Notes: generated by a model not told the origin, from the sequence alone. A stretch of 64,000 nt of DNA from Candidatus Obscuribacterales bacterium (GCA_020050685.1 JAGVKG010000025.1:62001-126000), one strand, 5' to 3'. Shown: positions 1-10,566, counted from the stretch's first letter. Made by a program: numbers and translations.

Positions 1-2738
1 GATTTTATTCTCCCTTGCACTGCAGAAAAAACTTGCTCGAGCTTGGGTAATGATTCTTCAAGCTCTTCCCAGTTTTGATTGTTTGCCGAAGCTTCCATCG
101 CCAAAGAAAGTTGTTGCAAATAAAGAGCGCGCATCATTGAGCTCGAGCCTTTCAATTCATGCAAGACCGACTTGACGCCTCTTAAGTTTCGCTCGTCAAT
201 CGCAGTAGCCAACTTTTGCAAAAGTGCCTCAGTCGACTTGTCAAAAATCTCCAAGAGTTCATTGACAGAATCCCGACCAAAAATTTCATTCAGTGATTCA
301 ACATCCAGCAAGAGAGCATGATTGCCTGTCTCAATTTGTCCCGAAAAGCTTTGCGAAAGCTCCTTAGCTGATACTGATTCTTTGGCTTTGAAAAACATTT
401 CTGTCGCCCCAAGAGTAATTTCACCAGATGTTTTGCCCGGCATTATTAATGTATCCGAGACCATACCGGTATAAGCATTTGGCATCTTGCACGGAATCCA
501 GCGTTGCAAAATTTGCAATAGTTTTTCTGCATCGATGGGCTTCGAGATGTAATCATCCATGCCAGCAACAATGCACTTTTCTCGATCGCCTTCCATTGCT
601 TGGGCTGTCATAGCAATAATCGGAATGTGCCTGCCCGATAGCATCTCTGCTTTGCGAATCAGCTTGGTGGCATCGAAGCCATCCATTTCCGGCATTTGGC
701 AATCCATCAAAATCAAACCATAGTCATGCAAGGCTAGTGTACGTATTGCTTCTGCGCCATTGGCACAAGTATCCGCCGAAATTCCAAAGGACTGCAATTG
801 CAAAATTGCGACTTGTTGATTGACTTTGTTGTCTTCGACCACAAGCACAAGCTGACTTGCGTCTAACTCGCCGGCAAAATCCAAACTCTGCCGATTTGCC
901 TTGCGTGTTTCTGTTGTCCAAGTCTTGGCGCCGCTACCTTCCAAGGCTCTACCCATGACTGTGGCAATACAATCCAGAAGTTCCGATTGTCTGACTGGTT
1001 TAGTCAAATAACCACTGAAACCGTTGGCAATAGCCATGTCCCCTAAGCCAACTGTGTCGTGGGCCGTGATCAAAATCATCTTAGTGTTAGAAAGCTTGGG
1101 ATCATCTTTGACTTGTGATGCCAATTCCATACCATCTTTTCCCGGCATGACTAAATCAACCAAGAGCACATCGTATGGATCGTTTTGAGCCTTGGCTTTA
1201 TGCAGGATATCGATAGCTTCATCTGCACTGGTGGCTTGAGCTGGACGCATTCCCCAAGAGTCTAAATATGCATGCAAGATGTGTCTGGCAATGGCTTCAT
1301 CATCAACCACACAAACGCGCAAACCACCAATTGCTGGTTTCTCTACTGGTGTCTTGGTCGACTTGCCGGTCCAACCAAAAGGAATCTCGCACCAAAATGT
1401 CGAGCCCTTGCCTTTAGTGCTTTCAACATCAATGACACCACCCATCATTTCAGTAAGATGTTTGGAAATCGTCAGCCCAAGCCCTGTGCCACCATGAGTC
1501 TTGCTTGCCGAAGCTTGTACAAATGGTTGAAACAAGCGGGACTTTTCTTCTGACGTCATACCGACTCCAGTATCGGCAACTTCAAAATGAATAATTGCCA
1601 TCGATTCAGACTTGGTTTTGAGCATGGCTCGAATCACAACTTCGCCATTCTTAGAAAACTTGATTGCATTGGCTGCCAGGTTCAAAAGAATTTGACGCAA
1701 GCGCCCAGGATCGCCAAACAAAACCGCTGGTACATTAGCGTCTACATAAGTCATGAGAGAAATTTGTTGGCTTCTGGCTTGCACTGCCAATAACTCGCCG
1801 ACACTTTCCACGACAGAAACCGGGTCAAACTCCATGAATTCAAGCCCGAGTTTGCCCGCTTCAACTTTAGAATAATCAAGAATATCGTTGATTACCGATA
1901 GCAGTGCATCAGCTGCATCACGCACTGTGGCTGCAGACTTTCGCTGATCATCGGTCAACTCAGTGCGCAATAGCGCATTAATCATGCCAATGATTGCATT
2001 CATCGGTGTGCGAATTTCATGGCTGATATTGGCGACAAATTCCGATTTAAATTTGGAAGCGAGCAAAGCCTGATCGCGAGCTTTACTCAAGGCAGTTTCA
2101 GTATGCTTGCGCTGCCTTATATGTTTGCTCAATTGATGCACCATCACAACATAGGAAATCAAAATGGCAATCGTCAAAATTGCCACTGAAAATGCCGTCC
2201 TCTCAGCGCTTTCCTCCGCAGCTTGCATTCTTTGCTGTAACAAGCGCTCTTCTTCCTGCTTCGTATCCATGACCAATTGTCTAATTTCCAAATACGAAAT
2301 CATCGGACTGCTATTTGCCAATTCTCTTTGCACAGCAAAAATTCCACTTTTCTGTTTAAGTGCAATGAGGCGGTCCAAAATTTCAAGGCGACTTTTGATT
2401 TTCAAATCAAGCCGAGATATCCTGTCCTGCTGAACCGGATTATCAGACGTGAGAAAACGCAGGTGAACGATATGGCGTCTAAGCTGCTTAAGCGCTGTGT
2501 CATACATAGCCAAATATATGGGCTGCTCGGACAAGATATAGCCGCGCTCGCCAATTTCAGCATCCTTAAACGTAGAAAACGCCGATTCAACTTCCGCTAA
2601 AACATCCTTGCTATGCTCAACCGAATGATTTCTTTCGACGAAGCTAATCGTGTTGTGATAAGAAACGTAGGCTGTAACCAATAGGACTACAGCCAAAATG
2701 CCGATTAGGACATATATCTTACGCTCGAAGGAAATCAT
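1..2738 (-). CDS. CHASE3-type hybrid sensor histidine kinase with two receivers and Hpt (C-terminus beyond window)
   Basis: Membrane-bound hybrid histidine kinase for multistep phosphorelay. The start is ATG at 2738. An N-terminal membrane segment (about residues 8-25) is followed by a helical CHASE3-like sensor containing the family's GERGYILS signature. A second membrane segment lies near residues 180-200. The HisKA H-box ([11 protein letters not shown]) puts the phospho-acceptor at His240. A HATPase domain follows, then receiver 1 with Asp528 in VDLVMP, receiver 2 with Asp679 in MDCQMP, and a C-terminal Hpt domain with His860 in HELKGSS. The frame was checked at each of these residues. The reading frame is still open at base 1, so the extreme C-terminus is missing. 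No partner regulator is visible; the output may act through a distant response regulator. The ligand is unknown. Family assignment is firm, sensor-domain naming moderately so. Confidence 0.93.
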   Translation of the reverse strand, partial: MISFERKIYVLIGILAVVLLVTAYVSYHNTISFVERNHSVEHSKDVLAEVESAFSTFKDAEIGERGYILSEQPIYLAMYDTALKQLRRHIVHLRFLTSDNPVQQDRISRLDLKIKSRLEILDRLIALKQKSGIFAVQRELANSSPMISYLEIRQLVMDTKQEEERLLQQRMQAAEESAERTAFSVAILTIAILISYVVMVHQLSKHIRQRKHTETALSKARDQALLASKFKSEFVANISHEIRTPMNAIIGMINALLRTELTDDQRKSAATVRDAADALLSVINDILDYSKVEAGKLGLEFMEFDPVSVVESVGELLAVQARSQQISLMTYVDANVPAVLFGDPGRLRQILLNLAANAIKFSKNGEVVIRAMLKTKSESMAIIHFEVADTGVGMTSEEKSRLFQPFVQASASKTHGGTGLGLTISKHLTEMMGGVIDVESTKGKGSTFWCEIPFGWTGKSTKTPVEKPAIGGLRVCVVDDEAIARHILHAYLDSWGMRPAQATSADEAIDILHKAKAQNDPYDVLLVDLVMPGKDGMELASQVKDDPKLSNTKMILITAHDTVGLGDMAIANGFSGYLTKPVRQSELLDCIATVMGRALEGSGAKTWTTETRKANRQSLDFAGELDASQLVLVVEDNKVNQQVAILQLQSFGISADTCANGAEAIRTLALHDYGLILMDCQMPEMDGFDATKLIRKAEMLSGRHIPIIAMTAQAMEGDREKCIVAGMDDYISKPIDAEKLLQILQRWIPCKMPNAYTGMVSDTLIMPGKTSGEITLGATEMFFKAKESVSAKELSQSFSGQIETGNHALLLDVESLNEIFGRDSVNELLEIFDKSTEALLQKLATAIDERNLRGVKSVLHELKGSSSMMRALYLQQLSLAMEASANNQNWEELEESLPKLEQVFSAVQGRIK

Positions 2739-2969
2739 TTAATTTAATCAAGACCCAGTCTATCTAATAGATATATTTACATTTTAGACATACCACCAGG
2801 CACGAGCCGGTAACCAAGGCAAGGATTTTGATCTGGTTTTGCTCCCGAATTGCCAGTAGCCAATAGCTTTTGCTTATCTAGTTTGGCTGGGTAGAGATAC
2901 CGATAATCTGCTATCGTCTTGGAGAAGAAATTTTTCCCAGACGTTACCCCTTCTGGATATCGACCGTAT

Positions 2970-4112
2970 ATGCGCTTTATTCACACATCCGACTGGCACT
3001 TGGGAAGGCTATTTCATGGCGCCCATTTAACAGACGATCAGGCGCATGTTTTGAGCCAGTTTGTCGATTTAGTTAAGGAGAGCAGACCAGAGGCGATTTT
3101 AATTGCCGGCGATATTTATGACCGAGCCGTGCCGCCGCCCGAGGCAGTCAATCTCCTGGACGAAGTGCTTTCCCAAATCGTCGGTGATTTGCGTATACCA
3201 ACTGTGATTATTGCCGGCAATCACGATAGTCCCGAGCGTTTGAACTTTGGTTCGCGGCTTTTGACCAAGCAAGGTTTGCATGTGCATGGGCGTCTGAGCC
3301 CAAGCTTCCAACCAATTGTTCTGGAAGACGGCTTTGGCAAAGTAAATGTCTATCCAATTGCTTATGCAGAACCACCGGTGGTGCGCGAGCAACTGGAAGA
3401 TGCAAGTATCGATAGTCACAACAAAGCTAACCGAGCAATTGTCGATTCAATTTTAAAAAATCAGAAAGCCCAAGCCAGAAAAATATTGGTTACGCATGCC
3501 TTTGTGGCGGGCGGTCAGGAAAGCGAATCAGAAAGACCGCTTTCACTCGGTGGTTCCGGCTTGGTTGATGTGGCAAGTTTTGCTGGTTTTGATTATGTGG
3601 CGCTTGGACATTTACACAGACCACAAAAGATTGGCAGCGAAAGTATCTGTTATTCCGGCTCGCTGATGAAATATAGTTTTTCAGAAGCAGATCACAAAAA
3701 ATCAATCAACATCGTAGAGATGGACGGTGAGGGAAAAACTCGCATTGAAAAAGTGTCGCTTTCCCCCAGACGTGACGTACGCATTCTCGACGGCTACCTG
3801 GCAGATATTCTCAGCCAAGCAGAAAATGACGCGGCTAAAAGTGACTACCTCATGGTCACCTTGCGTGACACTGGTGCAATTTTTGATGCAATCGGCAAAC
3901 TGCGTCAGGTCTATCCAAACGTCATGCACATTGAGCGTCCTCTCTTAAATTCAGATGGGCGGTTGGCCAATGATAATCTTGATCATCGCAAGGTGAATGA
4001 GGCCGATCTTTTTGCCAACTTCTACCAACAAGTGACAGAAGAAAATCTCACAGATGAGCAATGGCAAGCCTTTCGTGGTGCCGTTTCGAATTTGAGCGGG
4101 AGGGCATTATGA
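2970..4112 (+). CDS. sbcD: Nuclease SbcCD subunit D (Mre11-type exonuclease)
   Basis: Metallophosphoesterase subunit of the SbcCD (Mre11-Rad50) complex, which cuts DNA hairpins and protein-blocked ends in the cytoplasm. Residues seen include TSDWHLGR at the N-terminus (Asp8 and His10 as metal ligands), an AGDIYDR block near residue 50, a GNHDS block and a later GHLH motif, in the family's order. An in-frame TTG at 2919 would add 17 residues, but SbcD proteins characteristically begin at the MRFIHTSDWH strand, so the ATG at 2970 is preferred (380 aa). The stop overlaps the start of sbcC in an ATGA junction, which implies translational coupling. The call is secure; only the exact start is uncertain. 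Confidence 0.95.
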   Translation: MRFIHTSDWHLGRLFHGAHLTDDQAHVLSQFVDLVKESRPEAILIAGDIYDRAVPPPEAVNLLDEVLSQIVGDLRIPTVIIAGNHDSPERLNFGSRLLTKQGLHVHGRLSPSFQPIVLEDGFGKVNVYPIAYAEPPVVREQLEDASIDSHNKANRAIVDSILKNQKAQARKILVTHAFVAGGQESESERPLSLGGSGLVDVASFAGFDYVALGHLHRPQKIGSESICYSGSLMKYSFSEADHKKSINIVEMDGEGKTRIEKVSLSPRRDVRILDGYLADILSQAENDAAKSDYLMVTLRDTGAIFDAIGKLRQVYPNVMHIERPLLNSDGRLANDNLDHRKVNEADLFANFYQQVTEENLTDEQWQAFRGAVSNLSGRAL

Positions 4113-7100
4113 GGCCGATTAAGCTTTGCATGCGTGCCTTCGGTTCTTATTCGCAAGAACAAATCATTGATTTCCGCGACTTGAAAGACAAAACATTCTT
4201 TCTCATACACGGACCAACCGGTGCGGGTAAAACCACAATTTTTGATGCAATTTGTTTTGCTTTGTACGGCGATTCCTCAGGCGATGAACGCACAAGCAAA
4301 CAAATGCGATCGGACTTTGCCCCGCCCACGGTGCAAACCGAAGTAACCTTCGACTTCCAACTCGGCCAAGATTTCTATCGCATTACACGCATTCCCGAAC
4401 AAGAGAAACAAGGTAAAAAAGCTGCCTCGACTCTGGTGCGGGCGCAAGCCACGCTGTGGAAACGCACGCATTGCCAAAACGATCAAGAAGAAGGCACAGT
4501 TCTGGCAACCAAGGCTAGCGATGCCACAACTAAGATTGAAGAATTGCTCGGCTTTGCCAGCTCTCAATTCCGTCAAGTCGTGCTCTTGCCCCAAGGCAAG
4601 TTCCGCCAACTGCTCATGTCTTCTTCTAAAGATAAAGAGCAAATTTTGGAAGCCTTGTTCAAGACAGAAATTTATAAGCGCATCGAGACTGCCCTAAAAG
4701 ATGCTGCTGCAAATATTGGTAATGAATTAGAAGACAAAATGCTACGCGCCAATGTTTTGCTTGAACAAGCAAGCGTCGCCAGCACTGCCGATCTGGCCGC
4801 CAAGCGCGAACAAACCGAACTTGACTTTCGGGAAGCAAAAGCAAAAGTAATGCTATTGCGTGGCAGACAAGAAATTGCCCAGAAAGAACTGAACGAAGCT
4901 TTGCGCGTTAGTCAACTACTAAAGGAAAGTAAAGACTCTCAACTAGCACTTTCATCATTGCACTCACAAGTCGGGGAATATCAGCTCAAAGCAGAGACGT
5001 TAGACAATGCCCAAAAGGCTCAAGCCTTATTTGAATCAGAAAAGGTTTTGAATAGCTTCCGGGAAGAAAACAAAACAATTGAAACTAAAGTCAGCCAAGC
5101 AAAAGCATCATTGGACTTAGCGGAAGAAAAGCAAAAGCAAAGCGACGCTAGATATCAAACCGAACTTGCTAAAGAAGAACAAAGAAAACAATCAGAGCAA
5201 AAATTACTTGTCTTGAATGAGCTTGCCGGCAAAGTCAATGAGCTTGCCTCTGCGCAAAAAAGCCTGCTTTTAGTAAACGAGCAATTTCAGCAGGAGAACC
5301 AGAAACTCAGTCGTCTCCAATCCAGCCTAAAAGCTACAGAAGAAGACTTGCTACATAAGCAGCAATTACTATCGCCTGCACAAAAGATTGCCATTGAAAT
5401 TGACTTGCGCCGAAAATCAAAGTCAGAATTTGAAGAAGTGATCCGCAAGTTCAAGCAACTCAATGCCATAGCTGATAGCTTGGCAAACGCACAAGCAATC
5501 TGCAATCAATCCAAACTAACTTATTCTGATGCAGAAAAACAATTTGATCAAAAGAAAGATCAGCTCGACCAATTGGAAAGCAATTGGATGCATGGTCAAG
5601 CCTCAGTTCTTGCTTCCAACTTAGTTGATAATCAGCCTTGCCCAGTCTGTGGCTCCTGCCAGCATCCGCACAAAGCAGAATTACAAGAGACTCAAACTCC
5701 TGATGATTTGCTCAAATCCAAGCGAGAAGAAATAAAGGAAGTAGGCAAATTTTTTGATTCACTGCGTGCAGAAGTGCAGGAACAAGAAAAAAGGGTAATC
5801 GGCATCGAAGCCAATCACAAGGCTTTGGTTGAGAGCTTGGGCAATTGGGCGACCATGTCTGAGACGCAAATTAAAGAACAATCTATACAAGCCACTCAGT
5901 GCTTATTAGAATCAGAAGAGGCTCAGCGTTTAGCCGACGAGCTTGCCCAAGAAATTGCTGCCCTAAACAAACAGGCGCAAGAGATCAAGCAACACTTGCA
6001 GGAAGCTGAACTCTCTACCAGAAAGCTGAAAGAGGAGCGCGATAAAACTCAAGCAATAGTCAGTGAGCGCGAACAAGCATTCCCAGAGCATCTGCGCAAT
6101 CAAGATGCCTTGAGAAAGTCCAAACAAGAAGCTCAGTTATTACGCGATACTTTATATCAAGCTTTTACAAGCGCGCAAGAAAGCCTTGCTCAAGCCAAGC
6201 AATCTCTCAGCTCCTCGCAAGCAACCTTGAAGGCTTGCTTAGATGAAGAAGTGCGCGTAAAGCAACGTTTAGCCGAAAGACAAGAAGAGTTCAATTCCCG
6301 CTTAAAAGAAAGTGGGTTTGCAAATGAGAGCGAATACAAAACAGGCAAACTAGAGACAGAACAAATTCAATTGTTGGAGTCGGCAATCAAATCATTTGAG
6401 GCAAATTTGCAAGCCACCAGGCTCAGGTGCGAGCGAGCCGCTCTAGCGGCTAAAGATTTGGTCAAACCAAATTTGGAGCAATTTGGGCAAGTGGCTCAAG
6501 AAGCAAGCGAGCTTTTGGAATTTGCACTCAAAGAAGAAGCCACCAAAGAACAAGAGCTTAAGCAAATTGATAAGTTATTGGACGAACTAAGTAAAACCTC
6601 AAACGCGACAAAAGAGCTTGAATCAAAATATGAGGTAATCGGCAAGATTGCCGAAGTAGCAACCGGTCACAACAAACATGGAATTACCTTTCAGCGCTTC
6701 GTCTTAGGTGCTTTGTTGGATGATGTCTTAATTGCCACAACGGAACGCTTGAAGATTATGAGCCGTGGTCGTTATGCTCTGCAACGTGCTCTTTCTCGAA
6801 CGGACAGGCGGACAACCGGCGGCCTCGATTTGGAAATCTACGACAATTACACTGGCACAACCAGAGCGGCTGCCACACTTTCTGGTGGTGAAAGTTTCCT
6901 TGCTTCTTTATGTTTGGCTTTAGGACTTGCTGATGTTGTGCAATCCTATGCTGGTGGAATTTATCTGGAGACAATGTTGATTGATGAAGGCTTTGGATCA
7001 CTTGATCCGGAGTCGCTTGATTTGGCTTTGCGAGCTTTAGTTGATCTGCAAGACGGCCGCCGCCTGATCGGTATCATTTCTCACGTGCCAGAACTGAAAG

Positions 7101-7171
7101 AAAAAATTGAAGCCCGCCTAGAAATCATCCCAGGAACCGTTGGCTCACAAGCTCGCTTTTCGGTTGCCTAA
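4109..7171 (+). CDS. sbcC: Nuclease SbcCD subunit C (Rad50-type ATPase)
   Basis: SMC-like ATPase partner of SbcD. The ATG at 4109 overlaps the sbcD stop and is preceded by a GGGAGGG ribosome binding site; an in-frame start at 4061 lies inside sbcD and is not needed. Walker A GPTGAGKTT spans residues 35-43 (Lys41). A long heptad coiled coil, rich in Gln, Glu and Lys, is broken by a zinc hook with Cys511 and Cys514 (CPVC). The signature LSGG starts at residue 924 and Walker B ends in Asp959-Glu960. At 1020 aa it matches full-length family members, with no sign of damage. The stop codon abuts the stop codon of the convergent GrpB-like gene with no spacer, so no conventional terminator fits between them. 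Confidence 0.96.
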   Translation: MRPIKLCMRAFGSYSQEQIIDFRDLKDKTFFLIHGPTGAGKTTIFDAICFALYGDSSGDERTSKQMRSDFAPPTVQTEVTFDFQLGQDFYRITRIPEQEKQGKKAASTLVRAQATLWKRTHCQNDQEEGTVLATKASDATTKIEELLGFASSQFRQVVLLPQGKFRQLLMSSSKDKEQILEALFKTEIYKRIETALKDAAANIGNELEDKMLRANVLLEQASVASTADLAAKREQTELDFREAKAKVMLLRGRQEIAQKELNEALRVSQLLKESKDSQLALSSLHSQVGEYQLKAETLDNAQKAQALFESEKVLNSFREENKTIETKVSQAKASLDLAEEKQKQSDARYQTELAKEEQRKQSEQKLLVLNELAGKVNELASAQKSLLLVNEQFQQENQKLSRLQSSLKATEEDLLHKQQLLSPAQKIAIEIDLRRKSKSEFEEVIRKFKQLNAIADSLANAQAICNQSKLTYSDAEKQFDQKKDQLDQLESNWMHGQASVLASNLVDNQPCPVCGSCQHPHKAELQETQTPDDLLKSKREEIKEVGKFFDSLRAEVQEQEKRVIGIEANHKALVESLGNWATMSETQIKEQSIQATQCLLESEEAQRLADELAQEIAALNKQAQEIKQHLQEAELSTRKLKEERDKTQAIVSEREQAFPEHLRNQDALRKSKQEAQLLRDTLYQAFTSAQESLAQAKQSLSSSQATLKACLDEEVRVKQRLAERQEEFNSRLKESGFANESEYKTGKLETEQIQLLESAIKSFEANLQATRLRCERAALAAKDLVKPNLEQFGQVAQEASELLEFALKEEATKEQELKQIDKLLDELSKTSNATKELESKYEVIGKIAEVATGHNKHGITFQRFVLGALLDDVLIATTERLKIMSRGRYALQRALSRTDRRTTGGLDLEIYDNYTGTTRAAATLSGGESFLASLCLALGLADVVQSYAGGIYLETMLIDEGFGSLDPESLDLALRALVDLQDGRRLIGIISHVPELKEKIEARLEIIPGTVGSQARFSVA

Positions 7172-7687
7172 TTATTTGCCCGCATCAACATAACACATCA
7201 CAAGCATGACAAAGGCTGTCTTGCTATCTTCATAGGCCGAAAGATCGTGGGCAAATTTTGATGCCAGTGCTTGCTTGAGGTTGGCGTATTCCTCACGCGC
7301 GCGCTCATTGGTTCTGAGATGATCACGAAATTGCAAATATCTCAGGCACTCTTTACTCTCGGTCTGCACGATATACAAAGTAACTGGCAAATCAGATTCT
7401 GCCAATTCCCCTTTGCGAAAGACGAGAATTGCTGCTTCGCAGCTAGAGGGAACATAATAGTAACCAATCGATTGCAGTGGCTTTGTATAAGCATCTTTGC
7501 CGGCCAATTTATCCACAGAAACGAGAATATCAATAATTGGTCTAGCTGGAAGTCCGGCAATTGCAGTCGAGCCAATATGCTCAATGCGGCTGCCATTTAA
7601 TACCGATGCCAGTCTCGTCTCTTCTTCTGCAAAAGCATCAGGCCATGCCGGGCTGTAATTAACCAATAGTTGGGAATCAGCTTGCAC
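7172..7687 (-). CDS. GrpB (UPF0157) family nucleotidyltransferase-fold protein
   Basis: The 171-aa protein resembles the GrpB/UPF0157 family, a nucleotidyltransferase-fold group without a settled function that is related to the C-terminal half of some CoaE proteins. Visible support is an N-terminal YSPAWPDAF block, then IEHIGSTAI and GLPARPIIDI, the family's hallmark sequence around the putative metal-binding Asp. The start is GTG at 7687, only 2 bp after the corA stop, so the two genes are probably co-transcribed. No membrane segment or signal peptide is seen. Its substrate is unknown. Confidence 0.85.
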   Translation of the reverse strand: MQADSQLLVNYSPAWPDAFAEEETRLASVLNGSRIEHIGSTAIAGLPARPIIDILVSVDKLAGKDAYTKPLQSIGYYYVPSSCEAAILVFRKGELAESDLPVTLYIVQTESKECLRYLQFRDHLRTNERAREEYANLKQALASKFAHDLSAYEDSKTAFVMLVMCYVDAGK

Positions 7688-7689
7688 CG

Positions 7690-8820
7690 CTAAATGCCTT
7701 CACCCTTTGCTTGAACACTGGATTCAACCATAGTGCCAAGCCAACCTTTGTATCGCAAAAATGCCAGCATAGAAATCGTCAGCAACGCCATTGCAGCCAA
7801 ACAAATAGGATAACCGTAGTAACACTTTAGCTCAGGCATGTTATATGGCGAAGGTGTGCTGAAAAAATTCATGCCATAAATGCCGGCAATAAAGGTAGGG
7901 GGAATGAAAATTGTCGAGATAATCGTCAGCACCTTCATTACTTCATTCAGGCGATTGCTAACCGATGAAATATAGACATCCATCAGGTCAGAACAGAGTT
8001 CGCGGTATGTTGCCACCAAATCCATAATTCGCACGACGTGATCGTAACAATCGCGCATGTATAAATTGGTATCAGTGGAAATGAACGGTGTCGGATCGCG
8101 AAATAGTTCCGTTACCGCCTCACGCATTGGCCAAATCGAACGGCGCATATTGAGAAGATCGCGCTTCACCTCATGCATTTTAGTCAGAGTCACCCGATCC
8201 GCCTTTTCGATAATCTCATCTTCTAATACATCAAGACGTTCACCGTAATCTTCAAGCACAGGAAAGTAGTTATCGACAATCGTATCGAGAATTGTATAAG
8301 CTAAAAAATCCGCCTTGGGATGCGATAAGTGCTCAACCTGGTTACGAATGCGGTGACGTACCGGCTCCAAGGCATCCGTTTTCTCTTGCTGGAATGTCAG
8401 AACATAATTCGCACCGAGGAACATGCTTATCTGCTCGAAAGAAAGCCGTTCACCCGGAATGACCATTTGCGCGCAAATAAAAAGATGCTTGCCATATTGA
8501 TCCACCTTAGCTCTTTGATGGACGTTGACCACATCTTCCAACGCTAACTGGTGAATCGAAAAAATCTCACCGATTTTAGCCAGCGTTTTTAAATCACCAA
8601 GACCATCGACATTAATCCAGCAGACGGGATACTTAGCCAGGATTTCTCGAATGGCGTCTGCGTTGTCTATTTCCTGATCGAAGAGCTCATCTTGTCCAAA
8701 GGCAAATGCATGGATCTTTGGCGCGGGCGAATCCGGGTCGACTGACAATGTTCCTGGTGCTGAACCAGGCGGATTTCTATAAAGCCGTGTTTTCTTACGC
8801 TTGTGCTTGTGTGCGCTCAT
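7690..8820 (-). CDS. corA: CorA-family magnesium/cobalt transporter
   Basis: Inner-membrane divalent cation channel of the CorA family. The 376-aa protein has a long cytoplasmic alpha/beta N-terminal domain, then two C-terminal membrane helices. The first is followed by the diagnostic YGMNF (GMN) selectivity motif, and the second is rich in Leu and Ala. The basic N-terminal tail (KHKRKKTR) is unusual but compatible with a cytoplasmic N-terminus. No clear Shine-Dalgarno precedes the ATG; instead the leader holds a tandem 12-bp repeat and two hairpins. The GrpB-like gene follows 2 bp downstream. The family call is firm; which ion it carries is not determined by sequence. Confidence 0.94.
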   Translation of the reverse strand: MSAHKHKRKKTRLYRNPPGSAPGTLSVDPDSPAPKIHAFAFGQDELFDQEIDNADAIREILAKYPVCWINVDGLGDLKTLAKIGEIFSIHQLALEDVVNVHQRAKVDQYGKHLFICAQMVIPGERLSFEQISMFLGANYVLTFQQEKTDALEPVRHRIRNQVEHLSHPKADFLAYTILDTIVDNYFPVLEDYGERLDVLEDEIIEKADRVTLTKMHEVKRDLLNMRRSIWPMREAVTELFRDPTPFISTDTNLYMRDCYDHVVRIMDLVATYRELCSDLMDVYISSVSNRLNEVMKVLTIISTIFIPPTFIAGIYGMNFFSTPSPYNMPELKCYYGYPICLAAMALLTISMLAFLRYKGWLGTMVESSVQAKGEGI

Positions 8821-8929
8821 CTATTTGGCAATTCTATTTGGCAATAATTTAGACCGTACTTGCAAGTCAGATCGCATTTCCTTGATCTAACATGCATAAT
8901 GTTAGTCTCTTGATTTGCCATAGGCAAAT
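8821..8929 (-). promoter_or_regulatory. Leader of corA with tandem repeat and two small hairpins
   Basis: Directly upstream of the corA start, the minus strand carries ATTGCCAAATAG twice in tandem (8821-8846), where a ribosome binding site would be expected. Further upstream are two perfect 7-bp-arm hairpins: CTAACAT/ATGTTAG (8887-8905, 5-nt loop) and ATTTGCC/GGCAAAT (8913-8929, 3-nt loop). Metal-responsive leaders are known for some Mg transporter genes, but this does not match a riboswitch class that I recognise. A regulatory role is inferred only from position. Confidence 0.35.
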
Positions 8930-9045
8930 AGAAGAAGCTACTTTGTCGGGCGAGTGCCAGTATTTGCTAATTGACAGCAAAAACTCCTGTTCTCACATAA
9001 GAATATGAGCGTGAAAGTTCAAGCTAAGTCGTTTGAGCTAAATTA

Positions 9046-9255
9046 CTATCCGGATTTTGCAGCACAGCGGCCTTGGAACCAGTGTACTAGTTCGTAAAGG
9101 GCAGCCAGTCCTACTGCTCCGTAAGCAGCCCGTTGCATCATGCCAGAGCCGAGCAGGTTACCGACTAAGTCGTATCCGAAGAATCCGACTAGTCCCCAGT
9201 TCAGACCAGCAACAACAAGTAGCATTGCAGCAATAAAATCAATGTTCAGTTTCAT
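9046..9255 (-). CDS. DUF378 family small membrane protein
   Basis: A 69-aa integral membrane protein with two hydrophobic helices (about residues 5-27 and 38-57), separated by a glycine-rich turn containing NWGLVG and YDLVG. That pattern is typical of DUF378 proteins, short two-helix proteins of unknown function found in many bacteria. It stands alone between corA and the hydrolase gene, each more than 200 bp away. The start is ATG at 9255; a GGAAACTTT stretch lies just upstream as a modest ribosome binding site. No enzymatic motif is present. Confidence 0.8.
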   Translation of the reverse strand: MKLNIDFIAAMLLVVAGLNWGLVGFFGYDLVGNLLGSGMMQRAAYGAVGLAALYELVHWFQGRCAAKSG

Positions 9256-9516
9256 AAAGTTTCCACCAAAATTTTTGCAAATTTTTTCAAGACTATTTCA
9301 ATAAACGATTTTCAAAATGGGTATCGCGGGCTTTCCCGCAGACAGAGAGTTTTGGCCTCTCTTAATATATCTTAATACCACATCCGGGATTGCGCAAGCT
9401 GCACTGGAAGCGGATTTCGCCCAAATTTAATCATTCTGTATTACGGGAAAGCCGCTTCCCATCAGGAAAACACCCTATGTATTACAAAAGAAACAAGGCT
9501 GAACCTGGCTCAGGGT
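9256..9516. other. Non-coding gap with short inverted repeats
   Basis: No gene is seen. The gap holds a small hairpin (GCGGG CTTT CCCGC, 9326-9339) and complementary blocks GGAAGCGG (about 9406) and CCGCTTCC (about 9451) that could pair across some 37 nt. None carries a convincing T-tract, so a terminator for the hydrolase gene or a leader for the DUF378 gene cannot be distinguished. Confidence 0.3.
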
Positions 9517-10548
9517 CTACTTAAACGACCATTCGATGCCGCCTTCACTTTGCTCGGCAAACTGTCTTGAATGGAGGAGCTCAGAGGCTGCGGAATCGGA
9601 CTTAAGATGAGCATCGAAGAAAGCTAGGCTGGTCATCTTTATCCAGCGGGAAATAGTTTGTTGGCTGATTTTGCCTTCTTTCAAATCCGCCTTGGCTATG
9701 GCAAAAGGCCAATCGGCAGGACTAATGGTCGGTGCCGATGTACCTAAGACTCGACGTCGAGCAAAGGAAAGATGAGTGGCCCCATGAAAATATCCTTGAT
9801 ATTTGTCTTGTGCCACGGATAATTCGTAGGCTCGTCGGCGCCAATTAACATCTTCACCATGAGGACCAAGGTCTCTTGAACCGGTCATAAAAAATGCCGG
9901 TATCGAAATTTGAGCAAAAGAGCTCTCTGTCAAACCGGACCGACCTGGGCCTTGGGGCGACATTACCAAACAAGCCGAAATGCGCTTGTCAGAGAAACTC
10001 CGATTTCCGTTAACCGTGGCGCCGGCTATCAGCATGCTGGTATGAGCGCCATAAGAATGTCCAGCAATAGCAATTGCCTTGCCATCAATCCGGCCGGCAA
10101 TTTCTGGAATCATTTCTGAAAGCTTTGGCAGAGCATCGACGACAAATGAAATATCTAAAGCCCGATTAGACCAGCCGTCAAAATCCGTGTCGACAGCGGA
10201 AACAATTTTTGTCAGTTCATCCTTGCGGCTTGTACCCGGTCGCAGCACTAATGCATCTTGATGAGTCGGTGACAAACAAATATATCCATGGCTTGCCCAA
10301 TAATGGGTCCAGGTGGAGTAGCCATCCTTATCCCCACCAGCGCCATGAGAGAAAATAATTACAGGCGAAGCTACGGGAGCCTCGCCTGATTTAGACGTAT
10401 GTTCCTTAGGATAGACAACCCGGAGAGCCAGGTCTTTTTTTCGTGCCGGATCCCAAAGCAATACTAACTCTACGGTACCCACCGGCAGAACATGTTTGTG
10501 CTCGCCATAAGTACCAAAAAGAGCTTTGGTATCACCAGTAGTGCTCAA
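9517..10548 (-). CDS. Dienelactone-hydrolase/PAF-acetylhydrolase-like alpha/beta hydrolase
   Basis: A predicted serine esterase of the alpha/beta-hydrolase fold, 343 aa, without a signal peptide and so probably cytoplasmic. The oxyanion-hole strand reads IIFSHGAGG, and the nucleophile elbow is GHSYGAH with the catalytic Ser. A later TGSRDLGPHG segment should hold the acid, and HGATHLSF a His-containing loop. This layout fits the predicted dienelactone hydrolase group (COG4188), whose members cleave diverse esters. The start is TTG at 10548, 18 bp after the RRM gene stop; the ribosome binding site is weak. Substrate is not predictable from sequence. Confidence 0.8.
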   Translation of the reverse strand: MSTTGDTKALFGTYGEHKHVLPVGTVELVLLWDPARKKDLALRVVYPKEHTSKSGEAPVASPVIIFSHGAGGDKDGYSTWTHYWASHGYICLSPTHQDALVLRPGTSRKDELTKIVSAVDTDFDGWSNRALDISFVVDALPKLSEMIPEIAGRIDGKAIAIAGHSYGAHTSMLIAGATVNGNRSFSDKRISACLVMSPQGPGRSGLTESSFAQISIPAFFMTGSRDLGPHGEDVNWRRRAYELSVAQDKYQGYFHGATHLSFARRRVLGTSAPTISPADWPFAIAKADLKEGKISQQTISRWIKMTSLAFFDAHLKSDSAASELLHSRQFAEQSEGGIEWSFK

Positions 10549-10566
10549 AAAGCTGAAAGCCCAGAA

